Assembly: GCA_040772225.1 (NCBI GenBank)
Contig: JAXGYO010000002.1
Span: forward strand, 1,488,001-1,552,000
Direction of reading: 5' to 3'
Length of the DNA stretch: 64,000 nucleotides
Source: JAAYED01 sp040772225
Lineage (GTDB): Bacteria; Chloroflexota; Anaerolineae; UBA1429
Notes under the pieces: generated by a model
The model's input: the letters and a program-made list of their open reading frames with translations, nothing else
What the model was told of the DNA's origin: nothing
Databases searched by the model: none
Shown: in pieces, positions 35,569-47,801 of the stretch
Layout of the letters: the number at the start of each line of letters is the position of its first letter
Position numbering within the stretch: position 1 is the stretch's first letter
Made by a program: the position numbers and the translations under genes

Positions 35569-35690
35569 TTCCTTGGCAATGACCTACTCTCCCATCCCGT
35601 CTCCAGGAAAGTACCATCGGCGCTGGAGGGCTTGACTGCCGGGTTCGGTATGGGACCGGGTATACCCCCTCCGCTCATATCACCAAGAAA
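35569..35690 (-). rRNA. rrf: 5S ribosomal RNA
   Basis: About 120 nt. The ends pair (TTCTTGGTGAT at the 5' side, GCCAAGGAA at the 3' side). The conserved CCGAAC loop and the GATGGTACT and GGGAGAGTAGGTC segments identify it. Boundaries are within a few nucleotides. Confidence 0.95.
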
Positions 35691-35773
35691 CCCTATTCTC
35701 CATGTTAATGGCACATGCTTCGCATGTGCTCAGACGTATGTACCCATACGTCTTAACGCACTTCTGAGTGCGT

Positions 35774-35801
35774 CTTGCACCCTAAAAACTGAACAGGGTT
35801 T
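35774..35801 (-). repeat. 23S processing stem, 3' arm
   Basis: The 28 nt here are the reverse complement of 38811-38838 except for one position that still pairs as G-U. Together they form a stem enclosing the whole 23S rRNA in the precursor, the usual RNase III substrate. Confidence 0.85.
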
Positions 35802-35813
35802 CTTACCTAAACT

Positions 35814-38795
<2,982 letters not shown>

Positions 38796-38810
38796 CGTCT
38801 TACTAGACAA

Positions 38811-38838
38811 AAACCCTGTTCAGTTTTTAAGGTGCAAG
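38811..38838 (-). repeat. 23S processing stem, 5' arm
   Basis: Partner of 35774-35801 (27 Watson-Crick pairs and one G-U). It lies 16 nt upstream of the mature 23S 5' end. Confidence 0.85.
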
Positions 38839-38912
38839 TCTGGAAAGTCTGAGGCTTTACCACCGCTGGCGGCTCTGCACCCCTTTCTCCGCCTCAAGCT
38901 CTCGCTTGATTG

Positions 38913-38985
38913 TGGAGATGAGGGGACTCGAACCCCTGGCCCCCTCCGTGCAAGGGAGGTGCTCTCCCAGCTGAGCTACATCCCC
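38913..38985 (-). tRNA. tRNA-Ala (TGC)
   Basis: Acceptor GGGGATG/CATCTCC (with one G-U), anticodon loop TTGCACG (anticodon TGC), in the 16S-23S spacer. CCA is not encoded. Confidence 0.96.
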
Positions 38986-38997
38986 CAGCTTCCCCTG

Positions 38998-39071
38998 TGG
39001 GCCTTTCTGGACTCGAACCAGAGACCTCTCCCTTATCAGAGGAGTGCTCTAGCCGGCTGAGCTAAAGGCCC
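38998..39071 (-). tRNA. tRNA-Ile (GAT)
   Basis: Acceptor GGGCCTT/AAGGCCC, anticodon loop CTGATAA (anticodon GAT), 12 nt before tRNA-Ala in the spacer. Confidence 0.96.
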
Positions 39072-39077
39072 GCTCCC

Positions 39078-39104
39078 CTTAACAACTAAAAAGTGACAGA
39101 AACG
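39078..39104 (-). repeat. 16S processing stem, 3' arm
   Basis: 27 nt, the reverse complement of 40784-40810 apart from one internal position that pairs as G-U and the terminal base. It encloses the 16S rRNA in the precursor. Confidence 0.8.
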
Positions 39105-39167
39105 CGCTCGCCCTTGACTCGGTTCTTGCCTCTCAGCCACCGCTGACTTTGAGGTCTTTTTCTACCC

Positions 39168-40729
<1,562 letters not shown>

Positions 40730-40783
40730 AGTTACCCTCTCACGAGAGTTGGTTTCTGACTAAACTCAAGTTCTTGGACTCGC

Positions 40784-40810
40784 TGTTTCTGTCACTCTTT
40801 AGTTGTTAAG
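40784..40810 (-). repeat. 16S processing stem, 5' arm
   Basis: Partner of 39078-39104, about 55 nt upstream of the mature 16S 5' end. Confidence 0.8.
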
Positions 40811-40885
40811 GTGTTTCCGCTTCGCCCATGACCCTGTTCCCAGCGCCTCAGACCCCGCGGTCACCCGCTCCCGGGTGCATTGATC

Positions 40886-40914
40886 ATTCTACCCGATCCC
40901 ACAGCTACAGTCAA
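40886..40914 (-). promoter_or_regulatory. rRNA operon promoter, most proximal of four
   Basis: TTGACT (40909-40914), 17-nt spacer, TAGAAT (40886-40891) on the minus strand, about 150 nt upstream of 16S. Confidence 0.7.
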
Positions 40915-40987
40915 GTCGCTGTAAAACCCTGTGTAATGATCCGCTACCCCCTTGCGGGTGGACATGCTTGCGCACATCACTCTCATC

Positions 40988-41016
40988 AGTCTACTCGCCT
41001 GGTCACCATCCGTCAA
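40988..41016 (-). promoter_or_regulatory. rRNA operon promoter, second
   Basis: TTGACG (41011-41016), 17-nt spacer, TAGACT (40988-40993) on the minus strand. It lies downstream of the internal terminator. Confidence 0.65.
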
Positions 41017-41092
41017 ATCCGGATTAAGACCGTTACGAGTATTCTGCATCGCTGGTGATTCCCTGAGCTCTTGCCTGGGCAGTCATCCTGCC

Positions 41093-41128
41093 AAAAAAAG
41101 TGGCCGACGCCTGCAATAGGCTTCGACC
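41093..41128 (-). terminator. intrinsic terminator inside the rRNA promoter array
   Basis: A 10-bp stem with one mismatch (41119-41128 with 41102-41111) and 7-nt loop, then AC and seven T (41093-41099) on the minus strand. It lies downstream of two promoters and upstream of two others. A second hairpin (GCGAG with CTCGC, 41130-41144) precedes it. It may stop transcription from parB or define a short RNA of about 75 nt. Confidence 0.75.
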
Positions 41129-41173
41129 CCGCGAGCTATCTCGCTCCAGGATTGTCCACTCAGCGACTGCGGG

Positions 41174-41202
41174 ATAATACCGTGTACCACCCACGCTGTC
41201 AA
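41174..41202 (-). promoter_or_regulatory. rRNA-region promoter, third
   Basis: Consensus TTGACA (41197-41202), 17-nt spacer, TATTAT (41174-41179) on the minus strand. Transcripts meet the terminator at 41093-41128 after about 75 nt. Confidence 0.7.
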
Positions 41203-41286
41203 ATCTGCTGAACGACCCTACATAGAGCCCGAAAACACGCTGTTCTCTTGTCTGGGGAAAAGCTCCCTCTCACCGCGAACTTGAGG

Positions 41287-41315
41287 AGTCTACCATGCCG
41301 CTCAGCTGCTGTCAA
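41287..41315 (-). promoter_or_regulatory. rRNA-region promoter, most distal
   Basis: Consensus TTGACA (41310-41315), 17-nt spacer, TAGACT (41287-41292) on the minus strand, about 20 nt after the parB stop. The 520 bases between 16S and parB hold no gene, only these promoters and the terminator. Confidence 0.65.
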
Positions 41316-41333
41316 AAACGGGAATCGAACGTT

Positions 41334-42221
41334 TTACGAGTCGGCCGTATCCACGAGCCGATCATAGAGCGCCTGCAGATCCTCTTCTGAGTAAAAGTGG
41401 ATCACGAGACGTCCGCCCTTGCGGGAGCGAAACAGCTCGACCCGCGTCCCCATGGCCTCACGAAAGTCCTGCTCCAACGCCTCAGTCTCTGGCGAGCGCT
41501 GACGGCGCACCGGCGCCTCCGGAGTCTCCGAAAAAGACCCCTGCCGGCGCCGCACCAGCTCCTCAGTCTGTCGCACAGAGAGGCCCTTGCGGACGACCTC
41601 CCTGGCCACGCCACTCTGGTCATCATCCTGATCCAGCATGAGCAGCGCCCTCGCATGGCCTTCTGACAACGTGCCGCTCAGAATCATCCCGCGGACATCC
41701 TCCGGAAGCCTCAAAAGGCGCATCGTGTTGGTGACACTCACGCGGCTTCGGCCGACGCGCGCCGCTACCTGCTCCTGCGTCATACCAAAGTCCTCAACAA
41801 GCTGCGCATAGGCGTGCGCCTCTTCGAGGGGATTAAGGTCGGCCCGCTGGATGTTCTCCACCAGCGCCAGCTCGAGCATCTCTTGAGGAGAGGCGTCCTT
41901 GACGACGACATCCACGTGCCGCAGGCCCGCCAGCCGCGCCGCACGCCAACGCCGCTCACCGGTGATAAGCTGGTATCGGGGCGGCTGGGCCGCATCCAGC
42001 GTCTCTTGAACACGCTGAACGATCAAGGGCTGAATGAGGCCGAGCTCGCGAATAGAGTCCGCCAATTCCTGGAGCGCCTCGGGGTCAAAAACGGTCCGGG
42101 GCTGCATGGGGTTGGCGACAATCGCGTCAATGCTGACTCGGCGGAGCCCCGTTGACTCTTCAGTCTGGGGAATCAGCGCATCGAGGCCCTTGCCCAGACC
42201 TTGTCTCCTCATAGACGGCAT
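41334..42221 (-). CDS. parB: chromosome partitioning protein ParB (Spo0J)
   Basis: 295 residues; ATG 42221 with GGAGGT upstream. N-terminal GLGKGLDALIP, then a ParB/sulfiredoxin-type CTPase domain with NPMQPR and ITGERRWRAARLAG, LVENIQRADLNPLEEA, and a helix-turn-helix (TQEQVAARVGRSRVSVTNTMRLL). C-terminal dimerisation segment after about residue 220. It binds parS and loads SMC near the origin. No canonical parS (TGTTTCACGTGAAACA-like) was seen in the window. Confidence 0.95.
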   Translation of the reverse strand: MPSMRRQGLGKGLDALIPQTEESTGLRRVSIDAIVANPMQPRTVFDPEALQELADSIRELGLIQPLIVQRVQETLDAAQPPRYQLITGERRWRAARLAGLRHVDVVVKDASPQEMLELALVENIQRADLNPLEEAHAYAQLVEDFGMTQEQVAARVGRSRVSVTNTMRLLRLPEDVRGMILSGTLSEGHARALLMLDQDDDQSGVAREVVRKGLSVRQTEELVRRRQGSFSETPEAPVRRQRSPETEALEQDFREAMGTRVELFRSRKGGRLVIHFYSEEDLQALYDRLVDTADS

Positions 42222-42270
42222 AGCGGCACCTCCGATGCTTTACAGTGGGCTACCAGCGGCAGAGTGAAGC

Positions 42271-43038
42271 TCACGCCCGCTCCGATGCCAGAATCTCCTG
42301 GCAGAGGGCCTCATAGGCCATCCCTCCAGGGGAGTCAGGGGCATAGGTCAAGATTGGCTCTCCATAGCTGGGCGCCTCACTGAGCTTGACGTTGCGCGGG
42401 ATCACCGATTGAAAGACAGTCGTGGGGAAGTGGTCGTGTATCTCCTGCACCACCTGACGCGCCAAATTGGTGCGGCGATCGTACATGGTCAGGATCAGGC
42501 CGCGGACGATCAGCTCGGGATTCAGCCTTTCGCGAATCAGATCAATCGTATGCAGTAGCTGAGCCAAACCTTCGAGGGGCAGGTACTCGCATTGAATCGG
42601 TATCAACACACCATCCGATGCGGTCAGCGCGTTGACAGTGAGCATGCCCAGACTGGGGGGGGTATCGATGAGAACATAGTCATACCGGGGGCTAACCTGG
42701 CGCAGCGCGTGCCGGAGCCGCGTCTCTCTGCCGATGACGTGCAAAAGCTCCACCTCTGCCCCGGCCAGGGCCGGCGACGAGGGGAGCAGATCCAACCCCA
42801 TGCATGCCGTCACCAGTGTAAGGCTTGTGGCAGACTCGGCGCCAATGAGCAGGTCGTATACTGAGCGGGCCAGAGCGTTCTTGTCAACGCCCAAACTGCT
42901 GGTTGCGTTGGCCTGGGGATCGGTATCTACCAACAGTACGCGCTTGCCGCAGTAGGCCAGATACGCCCCCAAATTGACGGCCGTCGTCGTCTTGCCGACC
43001 CCGCCCTTTTGGTTGGCTAGCGAGTAGATCCGGCCCAT
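42271..43038 (-). CDS. parA: chromosome partitioning ATPase ParA (Soj)
   Basis: 255 residues with the deviant Walker A KGGVGKTTTAVNLG at 11-24, Walker A' DTDPQAN and Walker B DYVLIDTPPSL. It has no N-terminal DNA-binding extension, so it is the chromosomal Soj type. It forms a parAB pair with a 49-nt gap and lies in the same direction as the jag/yidC cluster. Confidence 0.95.
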   Translation of the reverse strand: MGRIYSLANQKGGVGKTTTAVNLGAYLAYCGKRVLLVDTDPQANATSSLGVDKNALARSVYDLLIGAESATSLTLVTACMGLDLLPSSPALAGAEVELLHVIGRETRLRHALRQVSPRYDYVLIDTPPSLGMLTVNALTASDGVLIPIQCEYLPLEGLAQLLHTIDLIRERLNPELIVRGLILTMYDRRTNLARQVVQEIHDHFPTTVFQSVIPRNVKLSEAPSYGEPILTYAPDSPGGMAYEALCQEILASERA

Positions 43039-43071
43039 GCTGCATTGCCCCTGTCTACGTCGATCAGTTAT

Positions 43072-43926
43072 CTAGTCTCTGAGCGTGCCCTGCGCCAGGC
43101 GTTCCTCCACCCGCTCCCTTGTGGGTATGGTGCTTGGCCCCGGTCCCTCCACAACGAAGGAAGCCGCGCTATTGGCAAAGCGTGCAGCCTCTACCGCGTC
43201 ATGAGTCTCGTTATATCGAATGAGAAACGCAGCGGCAAAGACGTCTCCCGCGCCAGTCGGATCCACTTCATCGACTACGTAGGCAGGAACGCGCTGCGAG
43301 TTACCGTTCATGTGCACGATAGCCCCACGCTCGCCAACGGTCAAGACAAGCAGCTTCGCCCGAGCGATATACTCTTCAAGCAAAGCGCGATCACCGCCAA
43401 GGTCTTCGAGGCTCAGAACCACCACATCCACCGCATTGAGGATGCGACTGCCTTGCACCCATGCGATGGGCGAAACGAGGCCCTCATCATCCCAGCGACG
43501 CAGCCATCCCTGCGGGGTCACCCCCACGAGCGCTCCCGGAAAAGCCTCAGCCAGCGCCGGGCTGACCTCCTGAGCGATCGGGCCTAGATGGACGATCGGC
43601 GCAGAGCGCCACCCCTCCGGTATGTCTGCATCCTGAAGAACTGAGGCAACGCCGCGCACATACTGCCGACGCGCGTGGTCTGTGTAGATGTTCTCAAAAA
43701 CCGTCGATTGCGGGCTGGGCACCCGGTGAACCAGGATACCATCGGCGGCCGGTGGCTCAGTATCCGCGTCCCCACTGGTGAGGACGCCGACCTGCAGGCC
43801 GAGATGATGTGCAGCGAGAGCTGCGTACGTCGCCGTGCCGCCCAGCCTGTATCCAGAGCCATTCACCAGATCTTTGGTAATGTGCCCGACAATCAGGTAT
43901 TGCGGTGTTACGATAGAGTTTGGCAT
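43072..43926 (-). CDS. PfkB family carbohydrate kinase
   Basis: 284 residues. The C-terminal PfkB signature DEVDPTGAGDVFAAAFLIRY contains the anion hole GAGD and catalytic Asp; the N-terminal region has GGTATYAALAAHHLG. Substrate (ribose, fructose phosphate or nucleoside) is not predictable. It sits between jag and parA with short gaps (9 and 33 nt), an unusual insertion in this cluster. Confidence 0.88.
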   Translation of the reverse strand: MPNSIVTPQYLIVGHITKDLVNGSGYRLGGTATYAALAAHHLGLQVGVLTSGDADTEPPAADGILVHRVPSPQSTVFENIYTDHARRQYVRGVASVLQDADIPEGWRSAPIVHLGPIAQEVSPALAEAFPGALVGVTPQGWLRRWDDEGLVSPIAWVQGSRILNAVDVVVLSLEDLGGDRALLEEYIARAKLLVLTVGERGAIVHMNGNSQRVPAYVVDEVDPTGAGDVFAAAFLIRYNETHDAVEAARFANSAASFVVEGPGPSTIPTRERVEERLAQGTLRD

Positions 43927-43935
43927 GAACCTGCT

Positions 43936-44802
43936 TTATCTGGGGAGAATCTGGACTTTGCGCCGATCCTCTTTGCCCGTGCTCTCGGTGTACACGTCCG
44001 GATCGTCCCGCAGAGCCAGATGGACGATGCGCCTCTCGTTGGCCGGCATCGGCTCCAAAGCCATGGGCTCATGCGAACTACGGACCTGATTCGCGATCCG
44101 CAACGCCAACGCCCGCAAGGCCTCTTCACGACGTGCTTTATAGCCCTCGACGTCTACAACAAGGTTGGGCCATACACCCAGCCTGCGGCTGACAATCAGC
44201 CGCGTCATGAACTGCAGGCTACGCAACGTCTCTCCGCGACGGCCGATCAATACGCCCAGATCGTCCCCGACGACATTGAGAATGAGAGGGCTGACTTCAT
44301 CGGTGGCCTGGTCGATGGCGCCGCCCCTGGACACCACCTCGACAGCGGCCAGGGCCCCCATCTTGTCCAGCAGGGTGGTGAGGACCTCAAGGGCGGTGTC
44401 CTCAAGCTCGGGCGGATTGCCTTCGGCACTATTGCCAGTCTCATCGTCCTCATCGTAATCAGCATCTTGTTCTGGGACGACGGCTTGCTCCTCCACCTCT
44501 TCGCGAGAGAGCTCATCGTCCTCATCCTCAATGTCCTCAGGCAGGGGCATCTCGGCTGCTGGCGCTTCCAGGCGCGCCGCCTCGGCGTGCCTGGCCGGAG
44601 TTGCGTCCTCCCAGCTTACTCGGATTGTGACCTCCCCGGTGCGTACAAAGCCGAGAAAACTGCGCGTGCTGTCCCGCATCACCTCATACTCCAGTGCAGT
44701 TGCGGGTAGCTCCAGCGCCTCCGCGGCGCTCTCCAGAGCCTCCTCCACCGTCTTGCCCGAGAACTCTGCGTTATGCTTTACGGGCTTTGTCTCTCGATCC
44801 AT
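43936..44802 (-). CDS. jag: Jag/KhpB (SpoIIIJ-associated) RNA-binding protein
   Basis: 288 residues: Jag-N domain (SGKTVEEALESAAEALE, about 15-60), a strongly acidic low-complexity linker (about 85-145), a KH domain with GVLIGRRGETLRSLQ (type II KH GxxG loop) and an R3H domain with SSHEPMALEPMPANERRIVH. It is the partner of YidC in many bacteria and of KhpA, linked to cell-wall synthesis control. Its start overlaps the end of yidC by 32 nt in another frame. Confidence 0.93.
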   Translation of the reverse strand: MDRETKPVKHNAEFSGKTVEEALESAAEALELPATALEYEVMRDSTRSFLGFVRTGEVTIRVSWEDATPARHAEAARLEAPAAEMPLPEDIEDEDDELSREEVEEQAVVPEQDADYDEDDETGNSAEGNPPELEDTALEVLTTLLDKMGALAAVEVVSRGGAIDQATDEVSPLILNVVGDDLGVLIGRRGETLRSLQFMTRLIVSRRLGVWPNLVVDVEGYKARREEALRALALRIANQVRSSHEPMALEPMPANERRIVHLALRDDPDVYTESTGKEDRRKVQILPR

Positions 44803-45691
44803 ATGCCGCCTTTTCTTTCCTCTTGTTGGTAGCTGGTTCCACGACCTGCGAGGCGCTCCCCCCGTTAATCTGCCGTTCCGCCAGCCATTGAATGAGCATG
44901 CCTATCAGGTTCGAGATCACGAAATAGATGGCCAGTCCCGCAGGGAACTGCATCGCAAAAAAGCCAAACATCAACGGCATCATGAGCTGCATACTCTGGT
45001 TCATCGATGCCTGCTGCGGATCCGTGCTCTGCTGTGTGGTCATCTTGTTCTGCAGATAAGTCGTGCCGGCCACAAGAATGGGCAGCACAATAGATGTGGG
45101 GTCAGGCTTCGCCAGGTCGATCCCGAGGAACACGCCCTGCAGCGGGATAATGTCCACCACTGCCGAAAAGCCGTGATAGATATTCTTCCCCAGACTCATC
45201 AACTCGACAGGTGTGTCGGCCAGGACGCTGGTGATGCCCTGGTACAAGCCAATCCAGATCGGCAACTGCACCAGAGAGGGCAGGCACCCGCTAAAGGGGC
45301 TCACGCCCTCTTCCTTGTATAGCTTTTGCTGCTCCATGACCAGTCGCTCGCGGTCGTTTCCGTACTTTTTCTGCAGCTCTGCAATCCGCGGCTGTAAGGC
45401 GCTGGTAGCGCGCATAGAGCGGATCGACTTTATCTGAAGCGGCATCGTGATCAGTCGCAATAGCAGTGTCAACGCTGTGATCGCGATGATAAAGTTGCGG
45501 CCGAGGTATGCGTACAGGAACAACAGCCCGTTCAAGAGCGGCCGGATGATGACTTCGCGCCAGATGGTGCCAAAGCCCACCTGCGAGACGATAATAACCG
45601 CGACACCGATGAGAGCCCAGGTAATGAGCGATTTGCGTACCTGTTTCGGATCGACCCGCGGCGCGTTAGCTGCCTGCACTGATTCTTTCAC
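44771..45691 (-). CDS. yidC: membrane protein insertase YidC/Oxa1
   Basis: 306 residues, the short Gram-positive-like form without the large periplasmic domain. A first helix (about 24-44), then the core with RLITMPLQIKSIRSM (hydrophilic-groove Arg), the cytoplasmic hairpin LQKKYGNDRERLVMEQQKLYKEEGVSPFSGCLPSL and four more helices. It inserts proteins into the inner membrane with or without Sec. Confidence 0.95.
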   Translation of the reverse strand: MKESVQAANAPRVDPKQVRKSLITWALIGVAVIIVSQVGFGTIWREVIIRPLLNGLLFLYAYLGRNFIIAITALTLLLRLITMPLQIKSIRSMRATSALQPRIAELQKKYGNDRERLVMEQQKLYKEEGVSPFSGCLPSLVQLPIWIGLYQGITSVLADTPVELMSLGKNIYHGFSAVVDIIPLQGVFLGIDLAKPDPTSIVLPILVAGTTYLQNKMTTQQSTDPQQASMNQSMQLMMPLMFGFFAMQFPAGLAIYFVISNLIGMLIQWLAERQINGGSASQVVEPATNKRKEKAAYGSRDKARKA

Positions 45692-45699
45692 TCTCCAGG

Positions 45700-46869
45700 C
45701 TACTCCTCAGATGAAGACGGATATACCCACAACTCGGGCGAGCGTTCGGCCGGGTCGAGGGCCACAATAAAGCCAAAGGTGCTGCCGAGATAGACGACAC
45801 CATCTTGCGAGGAAGGTGCGGAGAGGTATCCGCCTCGCTGTTGGTCCTGCACTGCACCATAGATCACGTCTGCCGTGCCGGCTCCCGCATCGATGAGGTA
45901 TACAAGCCCTTCTTCAGTAGCTGCAATAATCGCGTCACCGGACGCCACCGGGCCAGCGCTAATGCCGCCCTGCAATGCGATAGGAGCCCACAGTGCCTGA
46001 CCATTGTCCAGCCTGTGACCATGGACATGGCCGTCTAGAGTGGTAAAAAACACGGCATCATCCGCGACAAGGGGCGCACCCCATACCCAGGCATCGAGCA
46101 CATTGGTCTGCCAGATCTCCTGGCCAGACGAGGCGTCGATAGCGTGCAAGCGTCGATCTACGCCCCCCGCCAGCAACGTGCCGTCGTAGAGTGCAATGTC
46201 TCCCTGTATGGCGCCACCAAGATCCGCTGACCAGACACTCTGACCACTGTCCAGATCGATCGCATAGATCAGGTGATCCATCGAAGCCACATACAGGAGC
46301 CCCTCTCCCACAATGGGCGTACTCCAAACACGATCACCCGTGACAAAAGGCTGCGACCAGACTGCCTTGTGCGTCTCGAGATCCACAGCATAAACCTTGC
46401 CGCTGACGGTGCCCACGTAGGCCACGCCGCCCGCAACGGCGACACCACCAATTACCGCGGCATCGACAGGAAATGTCCAGGCGAGGTCCCCGGTTGCCGC
46501 ATCGAGGGCGATCAGCGCAGCCTCGGATGATCCAAAGACCATCAGCCCATCACTGACGGCCGGCGACCCGTAAACAGCCCCGAGTGATTGCTTTTGAGCT
46601 ACGGGTGCGGTCTGCTGCTGAGTGATACCGCAACCTGGTCCCGCAGATGCCGACTCAACGGCGTACTCCCAAATCAGATTGCCAGAGTCCTGCAGATCAA
46701 GCGCCACCGCATCGCCGGTCGAGCGCACAGCATACAGGGCTGATCCATCCACCGTCAGCGCAGTCCAACCGGAATCGTTGACGCCCTGGGAAGGCATGCA
46801 TCCGGTGGCCACCAGAGCCACGACAATTAGCAGAAGGGCGATCCGCCCCCCTGACCATAGCTTGTTCAA
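45700..46869 (-). CDS. PQQ-repeat beta-propeller lipoprotein (BamB-like fold)
   Basis: 389 residues from TTG 46869, with AAGGAG 7 nt upstream. The N-terminus is a lipoprotein signal (hydrophobic LLLIVVALVATGC, Cys at about 29, imperfect lipobox). The rest is seven to eight repeats with the PQQ-like pattern AxD-xTG-x-WxF (ALDAATGDLAWTFPV, AIDLDSGQSVWSADL, AIDASSGQEIWQTNV). BamB-like propellers serve as scaffolds in outer-membrane assembly or other surface complexes. Placed between yidD and yidC, a spot normally empty, so a role in membrane protein assembly is conceivable. Confidence 0.85.
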   Translation of the reverse strand: MNKLWSGGRIALLLIVVALVATGCMPSQGVNDSGWTALTVDGSALYAVRSTGDAVALDLQDSGNLIWEYAVESASAGPGCGITQQQTAPVAQKQSLGAVYGSPAVSDGLMVFGSSEAALIALDAATGDLAWTFPVDAAVIGGVAVAGGVAYVGTVSGKVYAVDLETHKAVWSQPFVTGDRVWSTPIVGEGLLYVASMDHLIYAIDLDSGQSVWSADLGGAIQGDIALYDGTLLAGGVDRRLHAIDASSGQEIWQTNVLDAWVWGAPLVADDAVFFTTLDGHVHGHRLDNGQALWAPIALQGGISAGPVASGDAIIAATEEGLVYLIDAGAGTADVIYGAVQDQQRGGYLSAPSSQDGVVYLGSTFGFIVALDPAERSPELWVYPSSSEE

Positions 46870-46906
46870 TGAGCACTCCTTCTGCCGCAGCCGGCGCAGG
46901 CGCGGG

Positions 46907-47125
46907 TCATGGTACAGGATCATAGCCGCCCGGATGAAAAGGGTGGCAGCGCAATATGCGCTTGACGCCCATCCAACCGCCCCGCAGCGCACCATACCTG
47001 GTTACCGCTTCCTGCATATAGGTAGAACAAGTGGGATAATATCGGCAGCTGGGGGGCAAAGCGGGAGACACAAATCGTTTGTAGAAAGCTACTACCCCAA
47101 GGATGATGCGCGCACCCAGGGACAC
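46907..47125 (-). CDS. yidD: membrane protein insertion efficiency factor YidD
   Basis: About 72 residues from GTG 47125. It has the family core YKRFVSPALPPSCRYYPTCSTYMQEAVTRYG and GVKRILRCHPFHPGGYDPVP, with the three conserved Cys. The frame is open upstream into rnpA but that extension has no YidD features. It sits between rnpA and the propeller gene. Confidence 0.9.
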   Translation of the reverse strand: MSLGARIILGVVAFYKRFVSPALPPSCRYYPTCSTYMQEAVTRYGALRGGWMGVKRILRCHPFHPGGYDPVP

Positions 47126-47138
47126 GTTATCACCCCAA

Positions 47139-47528
47139 TCAACCAACAACCGGCGTCTCGTTCGAGCACAAGACGCCTGCCTGCCCAAGGAGATGACCCA
47201 CGGAACTCGCAACGTCCCAATAATCGGCCACGCTCACCCTTGGCCGGGCGATAATCACGATATCCCAACCAGGTACAAGCAAATCAGCATACGCTCGTAC
47301 CGATTCTCGCATCAGGCGCTTGACTCTGTTACGCCGGACCGCCTTGCCTATGCGCTTGCTGACAGCATAGCCCACTCGCACGTTGTCCAGGCCGTTGGGA
47401 TAGACACAAAGCACCAATCTCGAATCGGACCAGCAACGCCCTTGTTCACGAACCCGCCGAAAATCTTGCGAATCGGCAAGCCGTCGCGGGCGGGTTGTAG
47501 GCGCCAGGCCGCGATCCGACTCTTGCAT
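47139..47528 (-). CDS. rnpA: ribonuclease P protein component
   Basis: 129 residues with FRRVREQGRC and the RNR motif in RIGKAVRRNRVKRLMRE. It supports RNase P RNA in 5' maturation of tRNAs. It starts 10 nt after rpmH, with which it is presumably co-transcribed. Confidence 0.95.
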   Translation of the reverse strand: MQESDRGLAPTTRPRRLADSQDFRRVREQGRCWSDSRLVLCVYPNGLDNVRVGYAVSKRIGKAVRRNRVKRLMRESVRAYADLLVPGWDIVIIARPRVSVADYWDVASSVGHLLGQAGVLCSNETPVVG

Positions 47529-47538
47529 AGCAGGGCGC

Positions 47539-47688
47539 CTACGCGCCCTTGTTCTGAACCGTCAGCACCTGCCGCCCACGGGCGCGCCGGGCCTTGAGCA
47601 CGTCTCTGCCGCCCCGCGTTGACATCCTCTGCCGGAAACCGTGCACACGCATGCGGCGTCGCTTCTTGGGTTGCCATGTCTTGGACAC
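47539..47688 (-). CDS. rpmH: 50S ribosomal protein L34
   Basis: 49 residues from GTG 47688 with GAGGAG upstream. Sequence pattern: TWQPKKRRRMRVHGF, RQRMSTRGGRDVLKARRARGR. Very basic, single helix-turn-helix, typical L34 length. First gene of the rpmH-rnpA-yidD-yidC-jag-parAB series; its usual neighbour dnaA is not next to it. Confidence 0.95.
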   Translation of the reverse strand: MSKTWQPKKRRRMRVHGFRQRMSTRGGRDVLKARRARGRQVLTVQNKGA

Positions 47689-47747
47689 GATCTAAACTCC
47701 TCTATCCCTGATGGGATATGATAGGCATTACGGACTCACGTCGTGCG

Positions 47748-47777
47748 ATTATACCTTGCGGAGCCGAGCACTGTCAA
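47748..47777 (-). promoter_or_regulatory. promoter of rpmH operon
   Basis: Consensus TTGACA (47772-47777), 18-nt spacer, perfect TATAAT (47748-47753) on the minus strand, 60 nt upstream of rpmH. Confidence 0.8.
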
Positions 47778-47801
47778 ATAACGGCGCCTGTCCGGGCTTG
47801 A

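Noticed and set aside
41334..43038. parS site near parAB
   Set aside because: No 16-bp palindrome of the usual parS type was found; a few CACGTG cores elsewhere lack the flanking symmetry.
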